64,000 nt of DNA from Pseudomonas fontis (GCF_028656955.1 NZ_JAMDGY010000014.1:1-64000); one strand, 5' to 3'. Shown: positions 16,458-25,816, counted from the stretch's first letter. The notes: a model not told the origin generated them from the letters alone. A program made the numbers and translations.

Positions 16458-18500
16458 ATGCGTCCCCTCCCGCTTCATCTTTCCCCCCTCGCCGCCGCCC
16501 TGTGGCTGGCTTCACCGCTCAGCCAGGCCGTAGAACTGCAACCCCAGGTCATCACCGCCAACCCGTTGGGCAGCACGCAACTGGCCAGCCCCAGCAGCGT
16601 GCTGGAAGGCGATGCACTGACCTTCGAGCAAAAAGGCAGCCTGGGCGAAACCCTCAACAACCAGCCCGGCGTCGCCTCGACCTGGTTTGGCCCTGGCGCC
16701 AGCCGCCCGGTGATTCGTGGCCTGGATGGCGACCGCATTCGTATCCTGCGCAATGGCGTGGGTGCCCTGGATGCATCCTCGCTGTCCTACGACCATGCCG
16801 TGCCACTGGACCCGGTGACCGTCGAACGCGTGGAAATCATCCGCGGTCCGGCCGCCCTGCTCTACGGTGGCAATGCCATCGGCGGCGTGGTGAACACCTT
16901 CGACAACCGCATCCCGGACAGCCCCATCGAGGGCATCCACGGTGCCGGTGAACTGCGCTACGGCGGCGCCGACACCACGCGCAGCAGTGCCGGCAAGCTG
17001 GAAGTCGGAGATGGGCGTTTCGCCCTGCACCTGGACGCCAACAGCCGGCAGTTCAACGACCTGCGCATCCCCGGCTACGCCCGCAGTTCCAAGGTGCGCG
17101 ATGCCGATAACGTGGGCGATCGCAAACGCCTGGAGAACAGCGACGGTCGCCAGGATGGCGGCGCTATCGGTGGTTCGTACAATTGGGACCACGGCTACGC
17201 CGGCCTGTCCTACAGCCGCTACGACTCCAATTACGGCTCAGTCGCCGAACCTGGCGTACGCCTGGACATGCAGCAGGACCACTACGCCTTTGCCTCGGAG
17301 TTGCGTGATCTCGACGGCCCGTTCAGCGCGGTGAAATTCGATGCTGGCTACACCGACTACCAACACCGAGAAATGGAAAGCGGCGAGGTCCACACCACTT
17401 TCAAGAACAAAGGCTACGAGGCCCGCGTCGAAGCCAGGCACCAGCCATTGGGCCCGGTTGAAGGAGTGATTGGCGCACAGGTCAGCCGCAACGAGTTCTC
17501 CGCACTGGGTGAAGAGGCCTTCGTCCCGCACACCAATACCGACAGCCTCGCCGTGTTCATGCTGGAGCAATGGCAAGCCACCGAGCGCCTGAACCTGAGC
17601 CTGGGCGCCCGCCTTGAACACACTCGCGTCGACCCGGACAGCAAAGGCAGCGAGCGCTTCGCCGAGGCGGATAGTGCCAGCAGCTTCAACGCCGCCAGCC
17701 TGTCGTCCGGGGCGGTCTACCAGTTCACGCCGATCTGGTCGCTGGCCGCCAACCTCGGCTATACCGAGCGCGCCCCGACCTTCTACGAGCTGTACGCCAA
17801 CGGCGCCCACGTCGCCACCGGCACCTACGAGGTGGGTGATCCCGACCTGAACAAGGAAAAGGCGATCTCCAGCGACCTGGCGCTGCGCTTCGACAACGGC
17901 ACGCACAAAGGCAGTGTCGGTGTGTTCTACAGCCACTTTCGCAACTACATCGGCCTGATCGGCAGCGGCAACCTGCGCGAAGGCCACGACCACGGTCATG
18001 ACCATGACCATGATCACGACCACGACCACGGCGATGTCCCCGAATACCTCTACCAGGGCGTGCGCGCACGCTTCTACGGCATCGAGGCGCAGGACCGCTG
18101 GAAACTCCTGGAAAACCGCTACGGCAGCTTCGCCCTGGAGCTTTCCGGCGACTACACCCGTGCCAAGAACCTCGACACTGGCGAAGACCTGCCGCGCATC
18201 GCCCCACTGCGCCTGAATAGCGGCCTGGTCTGGGAGCTCGAACGCTGGCAGGCCCGCGTCGATGTGCAGCACGCCAGTGCCCAGCACCGCAAACCGGCCA
18301 ACGAAACCAGCACCGATGGCTACACCACCCTGGGCGCCAGCGTCGGTTATCGCTTCGACATCGGCGAGAGCCAATGGCTGGCCTTCGTGCGTGGCGAGAA
18401 CCTCACCGACCAGACCGTACGCTACGCCAGCTCGATCCTGCGCGACATCGCCCCAGCCCCTGGGCGCAGTGTTGAAGTCGGCCTGCGCACGACCTTCTAA
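16458..18500 (+). CDS. znuD: TonB-dependent outer-membrane receptor, ZnuD-like, zinc uptake
   Basis: The 680-residue product has a signal peptide (residues 1-24, ending SQA), a plug domain with NNQPGVASTWFGPGASRPVI and VERVEIIRGPAALLYGGNAI, and a 22-strand-type barrel ending in phenylalanine. An external loop at about residues 508-526 is a run of His-Asp repeats, as in ZnuD-type zinc receptors. The Zur box upstream supports zinc piracy as its role. 'aagga' precedes the ATG. It is probably transcribed alone, with a hairpin after the stop. Confidence 0.9.
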   Translation: MRPLPLHLSPLAAALWLASPLSQAVELQPQVITANPLGSTQLASPSSVLEGDALTFEQKGSLGETLNNQPGVASTWFGPGASRPVIRGLDGDRIRILRNGVGALDASSLSYDHAVPLDPVTVERVEIIRGPAALLYGGNAIGGVVNTFDNRIPDSPIEGIHGAGELRYGGADTTRSSAGKLEVGDGRFALHLDANSRQFNDLRIPGYARSSKVRDADNVGDRKRLENSDGRQDGGAIGGSYNWDHGYAGLSYSRYDSNYGSVAEPGVRLDMQQDHYAFASELRDLDGPFSAVKFDAGYTDYQHREMESGEVHTTFKNKGYEARVEARHQPLGPVEGVIGAQVSRNEFSALGEEAFVPHTNTDSLAVFMLEQWQATERLNLSLGARLEHTRVDPDSKGSERFAEADSASSFNAASLSSGAVYQFTPIWSLAANLGYTERAPTFYELYANGAHVATGTYEVGDPDLNKEKAISSDLALRFDNGTHKGSVGVFYSHFRNYIGLIGSGNLREGHDHGHDHDHDHDHDHGDVPEYLYQGVRARFYGIEAQDRWKLLENRYGSFALELSGDYTRAKNLDTGEDLPRIAPLRLNSGLVWELERWQARVDVQHASAQHRKPANETSTDGYTTLGASVGYRFDIGESQWLAFVRGENLTDQTVRYASSILRDIAPAPGRSVEVGLRTTF

Positions 18501-18507
18501 GCCCCTG

Positions 18508-18539
18508 CCGTTGCCGGATTGTTACCTTTCCGGCAACGG
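18508..18539 (+). terminator. Stem-loop after the zinc receptor gene
   Basis: A perfect 10-bp stem (18508-18517 with 18530-18539) has a 12-base loop and begins 7 bases after the stop codon. A T-run appears only about 18 bases later, so efficiency is uncertain. Confidence 0.55.
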
Positions 18540-18686
18540 TGCCTCTCGGCGATTTGTCTTTTTTTATTACAAATTCGTCTATATCCTTCCCGTCGCACGC
18601 TGAAACGCTTCAGTTAAGCCTGTTGTTAACTTGATCCTGGCGATGCTTGCACGCCGGGATATTTGCCGTTTTTTCCATAATCAAAA

Positions 18687-18698
18687 GATAGCGCTATC
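18687..18698 (+). promoter_or_regulatory. Perfect palindrome at the oprB start
   Basis: 'gatagcgctatc' is a 12-bp perfect palindrome ending two bases before the oprB ATG. It occupies the place of a Shine-Dalgarno site, which is absent. It could be a small hairpin or an operator; neither is proven. Confidence 0.4.
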
Positions 18699-18700
18699 TC

Positions 18701-20056
18701 ATGCCTCGAAATACTCGTTCCCGTCCCCTCGCCACGACGACCCTGCTGTCGGCCCTGACGGTCAGCAGCCTGGCTTGCACTGCCCACGCGGCGCAGCTGT
18801 TCGACGGCGATTCGCCCTGGATGCTTGGCGACTGGGGTGGCACCCGCACGGAGCTTGCCGAACGCGGCTACGATTTCACCCTGGGTTATGTCGGCGAAAT
18901 GGGCGCCAACCTGCGCGGTGGCTACGACCACAGCAACACCGCTCGCTACAGCGACCAGTTCACCCTGGGCAGCCACATGGACCTGGAAAAGATCCTTGGC
19001 TGGCAAGACAGCGAATTCCAGTTGACCGTGACCGAGCGTCACGGCAACAACATCAGCAATGACCGGATCAACGACCCGCGCGTGGGCGGCTTCACCTCGG
19101 CCCAGGAAGTCTGGGGCCGTGGCCAGACCTGGCGCCTGACCCAGCTGTGGATCAAGCAGAAGTACTTCGACGGCGCACTCGACGTGAAATTCGGCCGCTT
19201 CGGCCAGGGCGAGGACTTCAACAGCTTCCCCTGCGACTTCCAGAACCTGGCGTTCTGTGGCTCGCAGGTCGGCAACTGGGCCGGCAGCATCTGGTACAAC
19301 TGGCCGGTCAGCCAGTGGGCCCTGCGGGTCAAGTACCAGCTCACGCCTGAGCTCTACGCGCAAGTCGGCGCCTACGAGCAGAACCCTTCCAACCTGGACC
19401 GCGAGAACGGTTTCAAGCTCAGTGGCAGCGGCACCCAGGGCGCCGTGTTCCCGGTCGAACTGGTCTGGAGCCCGGCCCTGAATGGCCTGAAAGGGGAATA
19501 TCGCGCCGGTTACTACTACAGTAATGCCAACGCGACAGACGTTTACAAGGACAGCAACGACCAACCGGCAGCGCTGAGCGGCCAGGCCTATCGCAGCAGT
19601 TCGAGCAAGCATGGGTTCTGGTTGGGGGCACAGCAGCAGGTGACGTCGTTGGCCAGCGACCACTCCCGTGGCTTGAGCGTATTCGCCAATGCCACGCTGC
19701 ACGACAAGAAGACCAATGCCATCGACAACTATGTTCAGGCAGGTGTTGTGTACAAGGGCCCCTTCGATGCCCGCGCCAAGGACGACATCGGTTTCGCCCT
19801 GGCCCGCGTGCACGTCAACCCGGCCTACCGCAAGAACGCCGAGGCCCGCAACCAGGCCAATGCCGTCTACGACTACCAGAACGCCGCCTTCCTGCCCGTC
19901 CAGGACACCGAGTACAGCGCCGAGCTGTATTACGGCATCCACCTGGCCGAGTGGCTGACCGTGCGCCCGAACCTGCAGTACATCCGCCATCCGGGCGGCG
20001 TCGGCCAGGTCGATGACGCGCTGATCGGCGGCCTGAAGATCCAGAGCAGTTTCTGA
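18701..20056 (+). CDS. oprB: OprB family carbohydrate-selective porin
   Basis: The 451-residue outer-membrane porin has a signal peptide (to AHA, about residue 30). The mature N-terminus LFDGDSPWMLGDWGGTRTEL is typical of OprB, and the beta barrel ends ...KIQSSF with terminal phenylalanine. OprB admits glucose and other sugars. The gene lies 46 bases before gcd, so uptake across the outer membrane is linked to periplasmic glucose oxidation. The region before the start lacks a clear ribosome binding site and carries a palindrome. Confidence 0.92.
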   Translation: MPRNTRSRPLATTTLLSALTVSSLACTAHAAQLFDGDSPWMLGDWGGTRTELAERGYDFTLGYVGEMGANLRGGYDHSNTARYSDQFTLGSHMDLEKILGWQDSEFQLTVTERHGNNISNDRINDPRVGGFTSAQEVWGRGQTWRLTQLWIKQKYFDGALDVKFGRFGQGEDFNSFPCDFQNLAFCGSQVGNWAGSIWYNWPVSQWALRVKYQLTPELYAQVGAYEQNPSNLDRENGFKLSGSGTQGAVFPVELVWSPALNGLKGEYRAGYYYSNANATDVYKDSNDQPAALSGQAYRSSSSKHGFWLGAQQQVTSLASDHSRGLSVFANATLHDKKTNAIDNYVQAGVVYKGPFDARAKDDIGFALARVHVNPAYRKNAEARNQANAVYDYQNAAFLPVQDTEYSAELYYGIHLAEWLTVRPNLQYIRHPGGVGQVDDALIGGLKIQSSF

Positions 20057-20102
20057 ACCGGGCCCTGGCCCCTGACTTTTTCAACCTAACGGAGAACACA
20101 CG

Positions 20103-22511
20103 ATGAGCACCGACAGTGCCCTGAGTCGAACCCGCTGGCTACCGAGACTGCTCGGCGTGCTGCTGTTGCTGATGGGCATTGCCCTGTTGGTCGGCGGCAT
20201 CAAGCTGAGCCAATTGGGTGGCTCGTGGTATTACCTGATTGCCGGGATTGGCTTCGCCCTGTCCGGCCTGCTGTTGCTCGCCCTGCGCCGCGAAGGCCTT
20301 GGCCTGTATGGCCTGGTGCTGCTGGGCAGCACCTTGTGGGCACTGTGGGAAGTCGGCCTGGATTGGTGGCAACTGGTGCCGCGTTTGTCACTGTGGTTCG
20401 CCCTGGGCGTGGTGTTGCTGCTGCCGTGGGCCCGCCGCCCGCTGACTGGTGAGCCGTCCAAGGCGCACACCGGCCTGCTGAGCCTGGCCGTGGTGCTGTC
20501 TGGTGCTACGGCGATTGCCAGCCAGTTCACCTACCCGGGTGAAATCAAGGGCAAGCTCGGTCGCGACGGTAGCGAAATGAGCAGCACTGCCCCGGACATG
20601 CCCGACGGCGAATGGCAGGCCTATGGCCGCAGCGAGTACGGTGACCGCTACTCGCCGCTGCGCCAGATCACCCCGGACAACGTGCACAAGCTGGAAGAAG
20701 CCTGGCGCATCCAGACCGGTGACCTGCCGACCGCCGGCGACCCGGTCGAGCTGACCAACGAGAACACCCCGCTGAAGGCCAACGGCATGCTCTATGCCTG
20801 CACCGCGCACAGCCGGGTGCTGGCCCTGGACCCGGACACCGGCAAGGAAATCTGGCGTTTCGACCCGCAGATCAAGAGCCCGGTCGGCTTCAAGGGCTTC
20901 GCCCACATGACCTGCCGTGGCGTCTCGTACTACGACGAAAACAACTACGTCAGCACCGACGGCAGCCCGGTACCGAAAGTCAGCGAAGCCGGCCAGGCCG
21001 TGGCCCGCGCCTGCCCGCGCCGCCTCTACCTGCCGACCGCCGACGCCCGCCTGATTGCCATCAACGCCGACAACGGCAAGGTCTGCGAAGGCTTCGCCAA
21101 CCAGGGCGTGATCGACCTGAGCACCGGCATCGGCCCGTTCACCCCGGGTGGCTACTACTCCACCTCGCCTGCCGCCATTACCCGTGGGCTGGTGATCATC
21201 GGTGGCCATGTCACCGACAACGAGTCGACCAACGAGCCGTCCGGGGTGATCCGCGCCTATGACGTGCACGACGGTCACCTGGTGTGGAACTGGGACAGCA
21301 ACCGCCCGGACGACACCGCACCGCTCGCCCCGGGCAAGACCTACAGCCGCAACTCGGCGAACATGTGGTCGCTGGCCAGCGTCGACGAAAAGCTGGGCAT
21401 GGTCTACCTGCCGCTGGGCAACCAGACCCCTGACCAGTGGGGCGCCGACCGCACCCCGGGCGCCGAGAAGTTCAGCGCAGGCATGGTCGCCCTCGACCTG
21501 GCCACCGGCAAGGTGCGCTGGAACTACCAGTTCACCCACCACGACCTGTGGGACATGGACGTTGGCAGCCAGCCGACACTGCTTGACCTGAAGACCGCTG
21601 ACGGCGTCAAGCCGGCACTGATCGCCCCGACCAAGCAAGGTAGCCTGTATGTGCTCGACCGTCGCGACGGCAGCGCCATCGTGCCGATTCGCGAAATCCC
21701 GGCCCCGCAAGGCGCGGTCGAAGGCGACCATACCGCAGCGACCCAGGCCCGTTCGGACCTGAACCTGCTCGGCCCGGACCTGACCGAAGCGGCCATGTGG
21801 GGCGCCAGCCCGTTCGACCAGATGCTTTGCCGCATCCAGTTCCGCGAGCTGCGCTATGAAGGCCAGTACACCCCGCCATCGCTGCAAGGCAGCCTGATCT
21901 ACCCGGGCAACGTCGGCGTATTCAACTGGGGCGGCGTGTCGGTGGACCCGGTTCGCCAGTTGCTGTTCACCAGCCCGAACTACATGGCCTTCGTCTCGAA
22001 GATGGTGCCGCGCGCGCAAGTCGCCGCCGACAGCAAGCGCGAGAGCGAAACCGCAGGCGTGCAGCCAAACACCGGTGCCCCGTATGCCGTGATCATGCAC
22101 CCGTTCATGTCGCCGCTCGGCGTACCTTGCCAGGCGCCAGCCTGGGGCTATGTAGCCGGTATCGACCTGACCACCAACCAAGTGGTCTGGAAGCACAAGA
22201 ACGGCACCAGCCGTGACAGCTCGCCGATCCCGATCGGCCTGCCGATCGGTGTACCGAGCATGGGTGGCTCGATCGTCACTGCCGGTGGCCTGGGCTTCCT
22301 CAGTGGCACACTGGACCAGTACCTGCGCGCCTACGACAGCAACACCGGCAAGGAGCTGTGGAAATCGCGCCTACCGGCGGGTGGCCAGGCCACGCCGATG
22401 ACCTACACCGGCAAGGACGGCAAGCAGTACGTGCTGATCGTTGCCGGGGGCCACGGCTCGCTGGGCACCAAGATGGGCGACTATGTGATCGCCTACAAAC
22501 TGGCTGACTGA
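20103..22511 (+). CDS. gcd: PQQ-dependent membrane glucose dehydrogenase
   Basis: The enzyme oxidises glucose to gluconolactone in the periplasm and passes electrons to ubiquinone. The 802-residue protein has five N-terminal membrane helices (residues 12-140) and then an eight-bladed PQQ propeller, with WQAYGRSEYGDRYSPL near 168 and WNYQFTHHDLWDMD near 475. The length matches Gcd. 'acggaga' provides the ribosome binding site. It follows oprB closely, suggesting co-expression, and ends in a strong bidirectional terminator shared with the convergent E2-like gene. Confidence 0.95.
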   Translation: MSTDSALSRTRWLPRLLGVLLLLMGIALLVGGIKLSQLGGSWYYLIAGIGFALSGLLLLALRREGLGLYGLVLLGSTLWALWEVGLDWWQLVPRLSLWFALGVVLLLPWARRPLTGEPSKAHTGLLSLAVVLSGATAIASQFTYPGEIKGKLGRDGSEMSSTAPDMPDGEWQAYGRSEYGDRYSPLRQITPDNVHKLEEAWRIQTGDLPTAGDPVELTNENTPLKANGMLYACTAHSRVLALDPDTGKEIWRFDPQIKSPVGFKGFAHMTCRGVSYYDENNYVSTDGSPVPKVSEAGQAVARACPRRLYLPTADARLIAINADNGKVCEGFANQGVIDLSTGIGPFTPGGYYSTSPAAITRGLVIIGGHVTDNESTNEPSGVIRAYDVHDGHLVWNWDSNRPDDTAPLAPGKTYSRNSANMWSLASVDEKLGMVYLPLGNQTPDQWGADRTPGAEKFSAGMVALDLATGKVRWNYQFTHHDLWDMDVGSQPTLLDLKTADGVKPALIAPTKQGSLYVLDRRDGSAIVPIREIPAPQGAVEGDHTAATQARSDLNLLGPDLTEAAMWGASPFDQMLCRIQFRELRYEGQYTPPSLQGSLIYPGNVGVFNWGGVSVDPVRQLLFTSPNYMAFVSKMVPRAQVAADSKRESETAGVQPNTGAPYAVIMHPFMSPLGVPCQAPAWGYVAGIDLTTNQVVWKHKNGTSRDSSPIPIGLPIGVPSMGGSIVTAGGLGFLSGTLDQYLRAYDSNTGKELWKSRLPAGGQATPMTYTGKDGKQYVLIVAGGHGSLGTKMGDYVIAYKLAD

Positions 22512-22531
22512 AGCAGCCAGTGCTGGACAAC

Positions 22532-22559
22532 AAAACGGCTACCTTCGGGTAGCCGTTTT
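22532..22559. terminator. Bidirectional rho-independent terminator
   Basis: A perfect 12-bp stem (22532-22543 with 22548-22559) with a TTCG loop has a T-run on each strand. It ends gcd on the plus strand and the E2-like gene on the minus strand, whose stop codon is 10 bases away. Confidence 0.92.
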
Positions 22560-22569
22560 GGTTTGCCCT

Positions 22570-23016
22570 TCACATGGCGTGCTGATCGGTCCACTCCCGC
22601 GCGACCTTGTCGAACTGCGCCGGCTGCTGCCGGTATTGCGCCGCAATGGCTGCGGCCATCGGCTGATCCGGGTTGGGTTCGACCAACAAGGCGCTGATCG
22701 ACAGCAGCACTTTCGCCACCGTGAGTGCCGGTGACCAGTTCTCCCCAAGGATATCCAGCGCCAATGCCCCGTCGCTGCTGACGTTCGGGTGGTAGATGGC
22801 GGTCTTGAAGCGCAGCGTAAATGGCTGGGCCGGGTAATCCTCGGGGAAGTGGATGGCCAGGTGGAACACGCCGCCCTCATAGGGGCTGTACTGCGGGCCC
22901 ATGATCGCAGCGTGCCAGTGGAAGAAATCGTCGCCAACCGGGCCGGCACTGATGTTTTCCGGCGGGTTTTTCGACATGTCAGCCAATTCCCTGTGGATCC
23001 GTTGCAGCGCATTCAT
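22570..23016 (-). CDS. Eukaryote-like ubiquitin-conjugating (E2/UBC) fold protein lacking the catalytic cysteine
   Basis: The 148-residue product aligns without internal gaps to Ubc4/UbcH5-type E2s as recalled from memory. It shares SAGPVGDD (23-30), FHW and IMGP (32-41), PYEGGVF (45-51), IHFPEDYP (55-62), YHPN (75-78), LDIL (87-90), NWSPALTV (93-100), PNPDQP (114-119) and AREWT (139-143). The active-site cysteine position, in GSICLDIL of UbcH5, is alanine here (A86, codon GCG), and the protein contains no cysteine. The HPN asparagine (N78) is kept. The phenylalanine that contacts RING E3s (F62 in UbcH5) is alanine (A63), while the backside serine (S23) is kept. This resembles a catalytically dead E2 variant. 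'agggg' lies 9 bases before the ATG. Composition matches the genome. No E1, ubiquitin-like, deubiquitinase or E3 gene is nearby. Fold is nearly certain; function is unknown. Confidence 0.93.
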   Translation of the reverse strand: MNALQRIHRELADMSKNPPENISAGPVGDDFFHWHAAIMGPQYSPYEGGVFHLAIHFPEDYPAQPFTLRFKTAIYHPNVSSDGALALDILGENWSPALTVAKVLLSISALLVEPNPDQPMAAAIAAQYRQQPAQFDKVAREWTDQHAM

Positions 23017-23146
23017 TGAGCAATTCCCCTGAAAACGACCTGTCGAGTGGCCGGACGCTGGCTAAGCTACAACAGCGCAGGTGACTTTGCAGCCACCGTG
23101 AACCTGTCGACTTGCACCTGTACTCGCCTCGGTGCAGCCGTCGCTT

Positions 23147-23193
23147 TTGGGAGCCCTGACGGGCTCCAGCGCAGCCTGCCGGCAGCGGCTACA
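23147..23193. repeat. Dispersed repeat, partial copy
   Basis: This matches 30521-30567 almost base for base ('gggctccagcgcagcctg', 'cggcagcggctaca') and, inverted, the element at the window start. It sits in the 285-base gap between the divergent E2-like gene and lon. The rest of that gap shows no gene. Confidence 0.75.
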
Positions 23194-23301
23194 GGAACAT
23201 GGGCAGGACAGTTGCTCCTCACAGCCCAATACCACCCCAACCATTGAAACCTCCGCCCACCCTCCCCATCTAAGCACCATAGTCATTCACGCAGGTGCCT
23301 C

Positions 23302-25722
23302 ATGAGCGACCAGCAGGATCTCCCGGAACATCCCGAAGAACACGCCGAAGTCGAACACCTCGAAGCCTCCAACGACAACGGCCAGCGCCTGGCCCTGCCC
23401 GGCCAGCAACTGCCGGACAAGGTCTACGTCATCCCGATCCACAACCGCCCGTTCTTCCCGGCGCAAGTACTGCCGGTAATCGTCAACGAAGAACCCTGGG
23501 CAGAAACCCTGGACCTGGTGGCCAAGTCCCCGCACCACGCCCTGGCGCTGTTCTTCATGGACTCTCCGCCCGAAGACCCACGCCATTTCGACACCTCGGC
23601 CCTGCCGCAGTACGGCACGCTGGTCAAGGTGCACCACGCCAGCCGCGAGAACGGCAAGCTACAATTCGTCGCCCAGGGCCTGACCCGCGTGCGCATCCGC
23701 ACCTGGCTCAAGCACCATCGCCCGCCGTACCTGGTCGAAGTCGAATACCCGCACCAGCCCAGCGAGCCGACCGATGAGGTCAAGGCCTACGGCATGGCCC
23801 TGATCAACGCGATCAAGGAGCTGCTGCCGCTCAACCCGCTGTACAGCGAAGAGCTGAAAAACTACCTCAACCGCTTCAGCCCCAACGACCCTTCGCCGCT
23901 CACCGACTTCGCCGCCGCGCTCACCTCCGCCTCCGGCAACCAGTTGCAGGAAGTGCTCGACTGCGTGCCGATGCTCAAGCGCATGGAAAAAGTCCTGCCG
24001 ATGCTGCGCAAGGAAGTCGAAGTCGCGCGCCTGCAAAACGAGATCTCCGCCGAAGTGAACCGGCAGATCGGTGAGCATCAACGTGAGTTCTTCCTCAAGG
24101 AACAGCTCAAGGTCATCCAGCAGGAGCTGGGCCTGACCAAGGACGACCGCAGCGCCGACCTCGAACAGTTCGAGCAGCGCCTGCAAGGCAAGACCCTGCC
24201 TGCGCAGGCGCAAAAGCGCATCGACGAAGAAATGGGCAAGCTGGGCATTCTGGAAACCGGCTCGCCGGAGTACGCGGTCACGCGCAACTACCTGGAATGG
24301 GCCACCGCCCTGCCCTGGGGCGTGTATGGCGACGACAAGCTCGACCTCAAGCACGCGCGCAAGGTGCTCGACAAACACCACGCGGGCCTGGATGACATCA
24401 AGGACCGCATCCTCGAATTCCTCGCCGTTGGCGCCTACAAAGGCGAGATCAGCGGCTCGATCGTGCTGCTGGTCGGCCCGCCGGGCGTGGGCAAGACCAG
24501 TGTCGGCAAGTCCATCGCCGAATCGCTTGGGCGGCCGTTCTACCGTTTCAGCGTCGGCGGCATGCGCGATGAGGCCGAGATCAAGGGCCACCGGCGCACC
24601 TACATCGGCGCCCAGCCGGGCAAGCTGGTGCAGGCCTTGAAAGAGGTCGAGGTGATGAACCCGGTGATCATGCTCGACGAGATCGACAAGATGGGCCAGA
24701 GCTACCAGGGCGACCCGGCCTCGGCGTTGCTGGAAACCCTGGACCCGGAACAGAACGTCGAATTCCTCGACCATTACCTGGACCTGCGCCTGGACCTGTC
24801 CAAGGTGCTGTTCGTGTGTACCGCCAACACCCTCGACTCGATCCCCGGCCCGTTGCTCGACCGTATGGAAGTGATTCGCCTGTCCGGCTATATCACCGAG
24901 GAAAAGCTCGCCATCGCCAAGCGTCACCTGTGGCCCAAGCAGTTGGAAAAGGCCGGCGTGTCGAAGCACAACCTGAGCATCAGCGACAGCGCGCTGCGGA
25001 CCGTGATCGAGGGCTACGCCCGCGAAGCCGGCGTGCGCCAGTTGGAGAAACAGCTGTTCAAACTGGTGCGCAAGGCCGTGGTGCAACTGCTGGAAGACCC
25101 CGACGCCAAGATCAAGATCGGCCCCAAGGACCTCGAAGCCTCACTGGGTATCCCGGTGTTCCGCAGCGAGCAGGTGCTCTCCGGCAAAGGGGTGATTACC
25201 GGGCTGGCCTGGACCAGCATGGGCGGCGCGACCTTGCCCATCGAAGCGACGCGCGTGCATTCGCTCAATCGCGGCTTCAAGCTCACCGGGCAGTTGGGCG
25301 ATGTGATGAAAGAATCCGCCGAGATCGCCTACAGCTATGTCAGTGCCAACCTCAAACGCTATGGTGGTGAACCGGGCTATTTCAACGAAGCCTTCATCCA
25401 CCTGCACGTCCCCGAAGGTGCTACGCCCAAGGATGGCCCGAGTGCCGGGGTAACGATTGCCAGTGCGCTGCTGTCGCTGGCCCGTGACCAGGCACCGAAG
25501 AAAGGCGTGGCGATGACCGGCGAGTTGACCCTGACCGGGCAGGTACTGCCGATTGGCGGGGTGCGCGAGAAGGTGATTGCGGCACGCCGGCAGAAGATCC
25601 ACGAACTGATCCTGCCCGAGGCCAATCGCGGCGACTTCGAAGAGCTGCCCGACTACCTCAAGCAAGGCCTGGAAGTGCACTTCGCCAAGCGCTTCAGCGA
25701 CGTGGCCAAGGTCTTGTTCTAA
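23302..25722 (+). CDS. lon: ATP-dependent Lon protease
   Basis: The cytoplasmic AAA+ serine protease degrades misfolded and regulatory proteins. The 806-residue chain has the LonN substrate domain (about 45-245), a coiled region, Walker A GPPGVGKT at 392-399 and Walker B MLDEIDK near 455. The protease domain has catalytic S714 (DGPSAG) and K757 (VREKVIAA), spaced 43 residues apart as in E. coli Lon. It resembles the second Lon of P. putida rather than the clpX-linked one, judged from its gcd neighbourhood. It is a single gene. Confidence 0.95.
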   Translation: MSDQQDLPEHPEEHAEVEHLEASNDNGQRLALPGQQLPDKVYVIPIHNRPFFPAQVLPVIVNEEPWAETLDLVAKSPHHALALFFMDSPPEDPRHFDTSALPQYGTLVKVHHASRENGKLQFVAQGLTRVRIRTWLKHHRPPYLVEVEYPHQPSEPTDEVKAYGMALINAIKELLPLNPLYSEELKNYLNRFSPNDPSPLTDFAAALTSASGNQLQEVLDCVPMLKRMEKVLPMLRKEVEVARLQNEISAEVNRQIGEHQREFFLKEQLKVIQQELGLTKDDRSADLEQFEQRLQGKTLPAQAQKRIDEEMGKLGILETGSPEYAVTRNYLEWATALPWGVYGDDKLDLKHARKVLDKHHAGLDDIKDRILEFLAVGAYKGEISGSIVLLVGPPGVGKTSVGKSIAESLGRPFYRFSVGGMRDEAEIKGHRRTYIGAQPGKLVQALKEVEVMNPVIMLDEIDKMGQSYQGDPASALLETLDPEQNVEFLDHYLDLRLDLSKVLFVCTANTLDSIPGPLLDRMEVIRLSGYITEEKLAIAKRHLWPKQLEKAGVSKHNLSISDSALRTVIEGYAREAGVRQLEKQLFKLVRKAVVQLLEDPDAKIKIGPKDLEASLGIPVFRSEQVLSGKGVITGLAWTSMGGATLPIEATRVHSLNRGFKLTGQLGDVMKESAEIAYSYVSANLKRYGGEPGYFNEAFIHLHVPEGATPKDGPSAGVTIASALLSLARDQAPKKGVAMTGELTLTGQVLPIGGVREKVIAARRQKIHELILPEANRGDFEELPDYLKQGLEVHFAKRFSDVAKVLF

Positions 25723-25816
25723 CCGGCACCACCCCCGCGCCGGTAGCCGGCGCGGGGCGCTGGAAATCTCGACAACTTGGGGTATGCTGCGCCTCTGTCT
25801 TCGCTCCGGAGCCGCC

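Noticed and set aside
17980..18035. Short tandem repeat ('catgac/gaccac') considered as a microsatellite
   Set aside because: It encodes the His-Asp loop of the zinc receptor in frame, so it is explained by coding.
22539..23012. A second minus-strand frame over the E2-like gene
   Set aside because: It is a frame-shifted shadow rich in Arg/Ser/Thr; the other frame has a clear ribosome binding site and a conserved family fold.
22570..25722. A full bacterial ubiquitination operon (Bil/Bub-like) around the E2-like gene
   Set aside because: No E1, ubiquitin-like protein, deubiquitinase or E3 is encoded nearby; neighbours are gcd and lon, and lon has no known link to E2.
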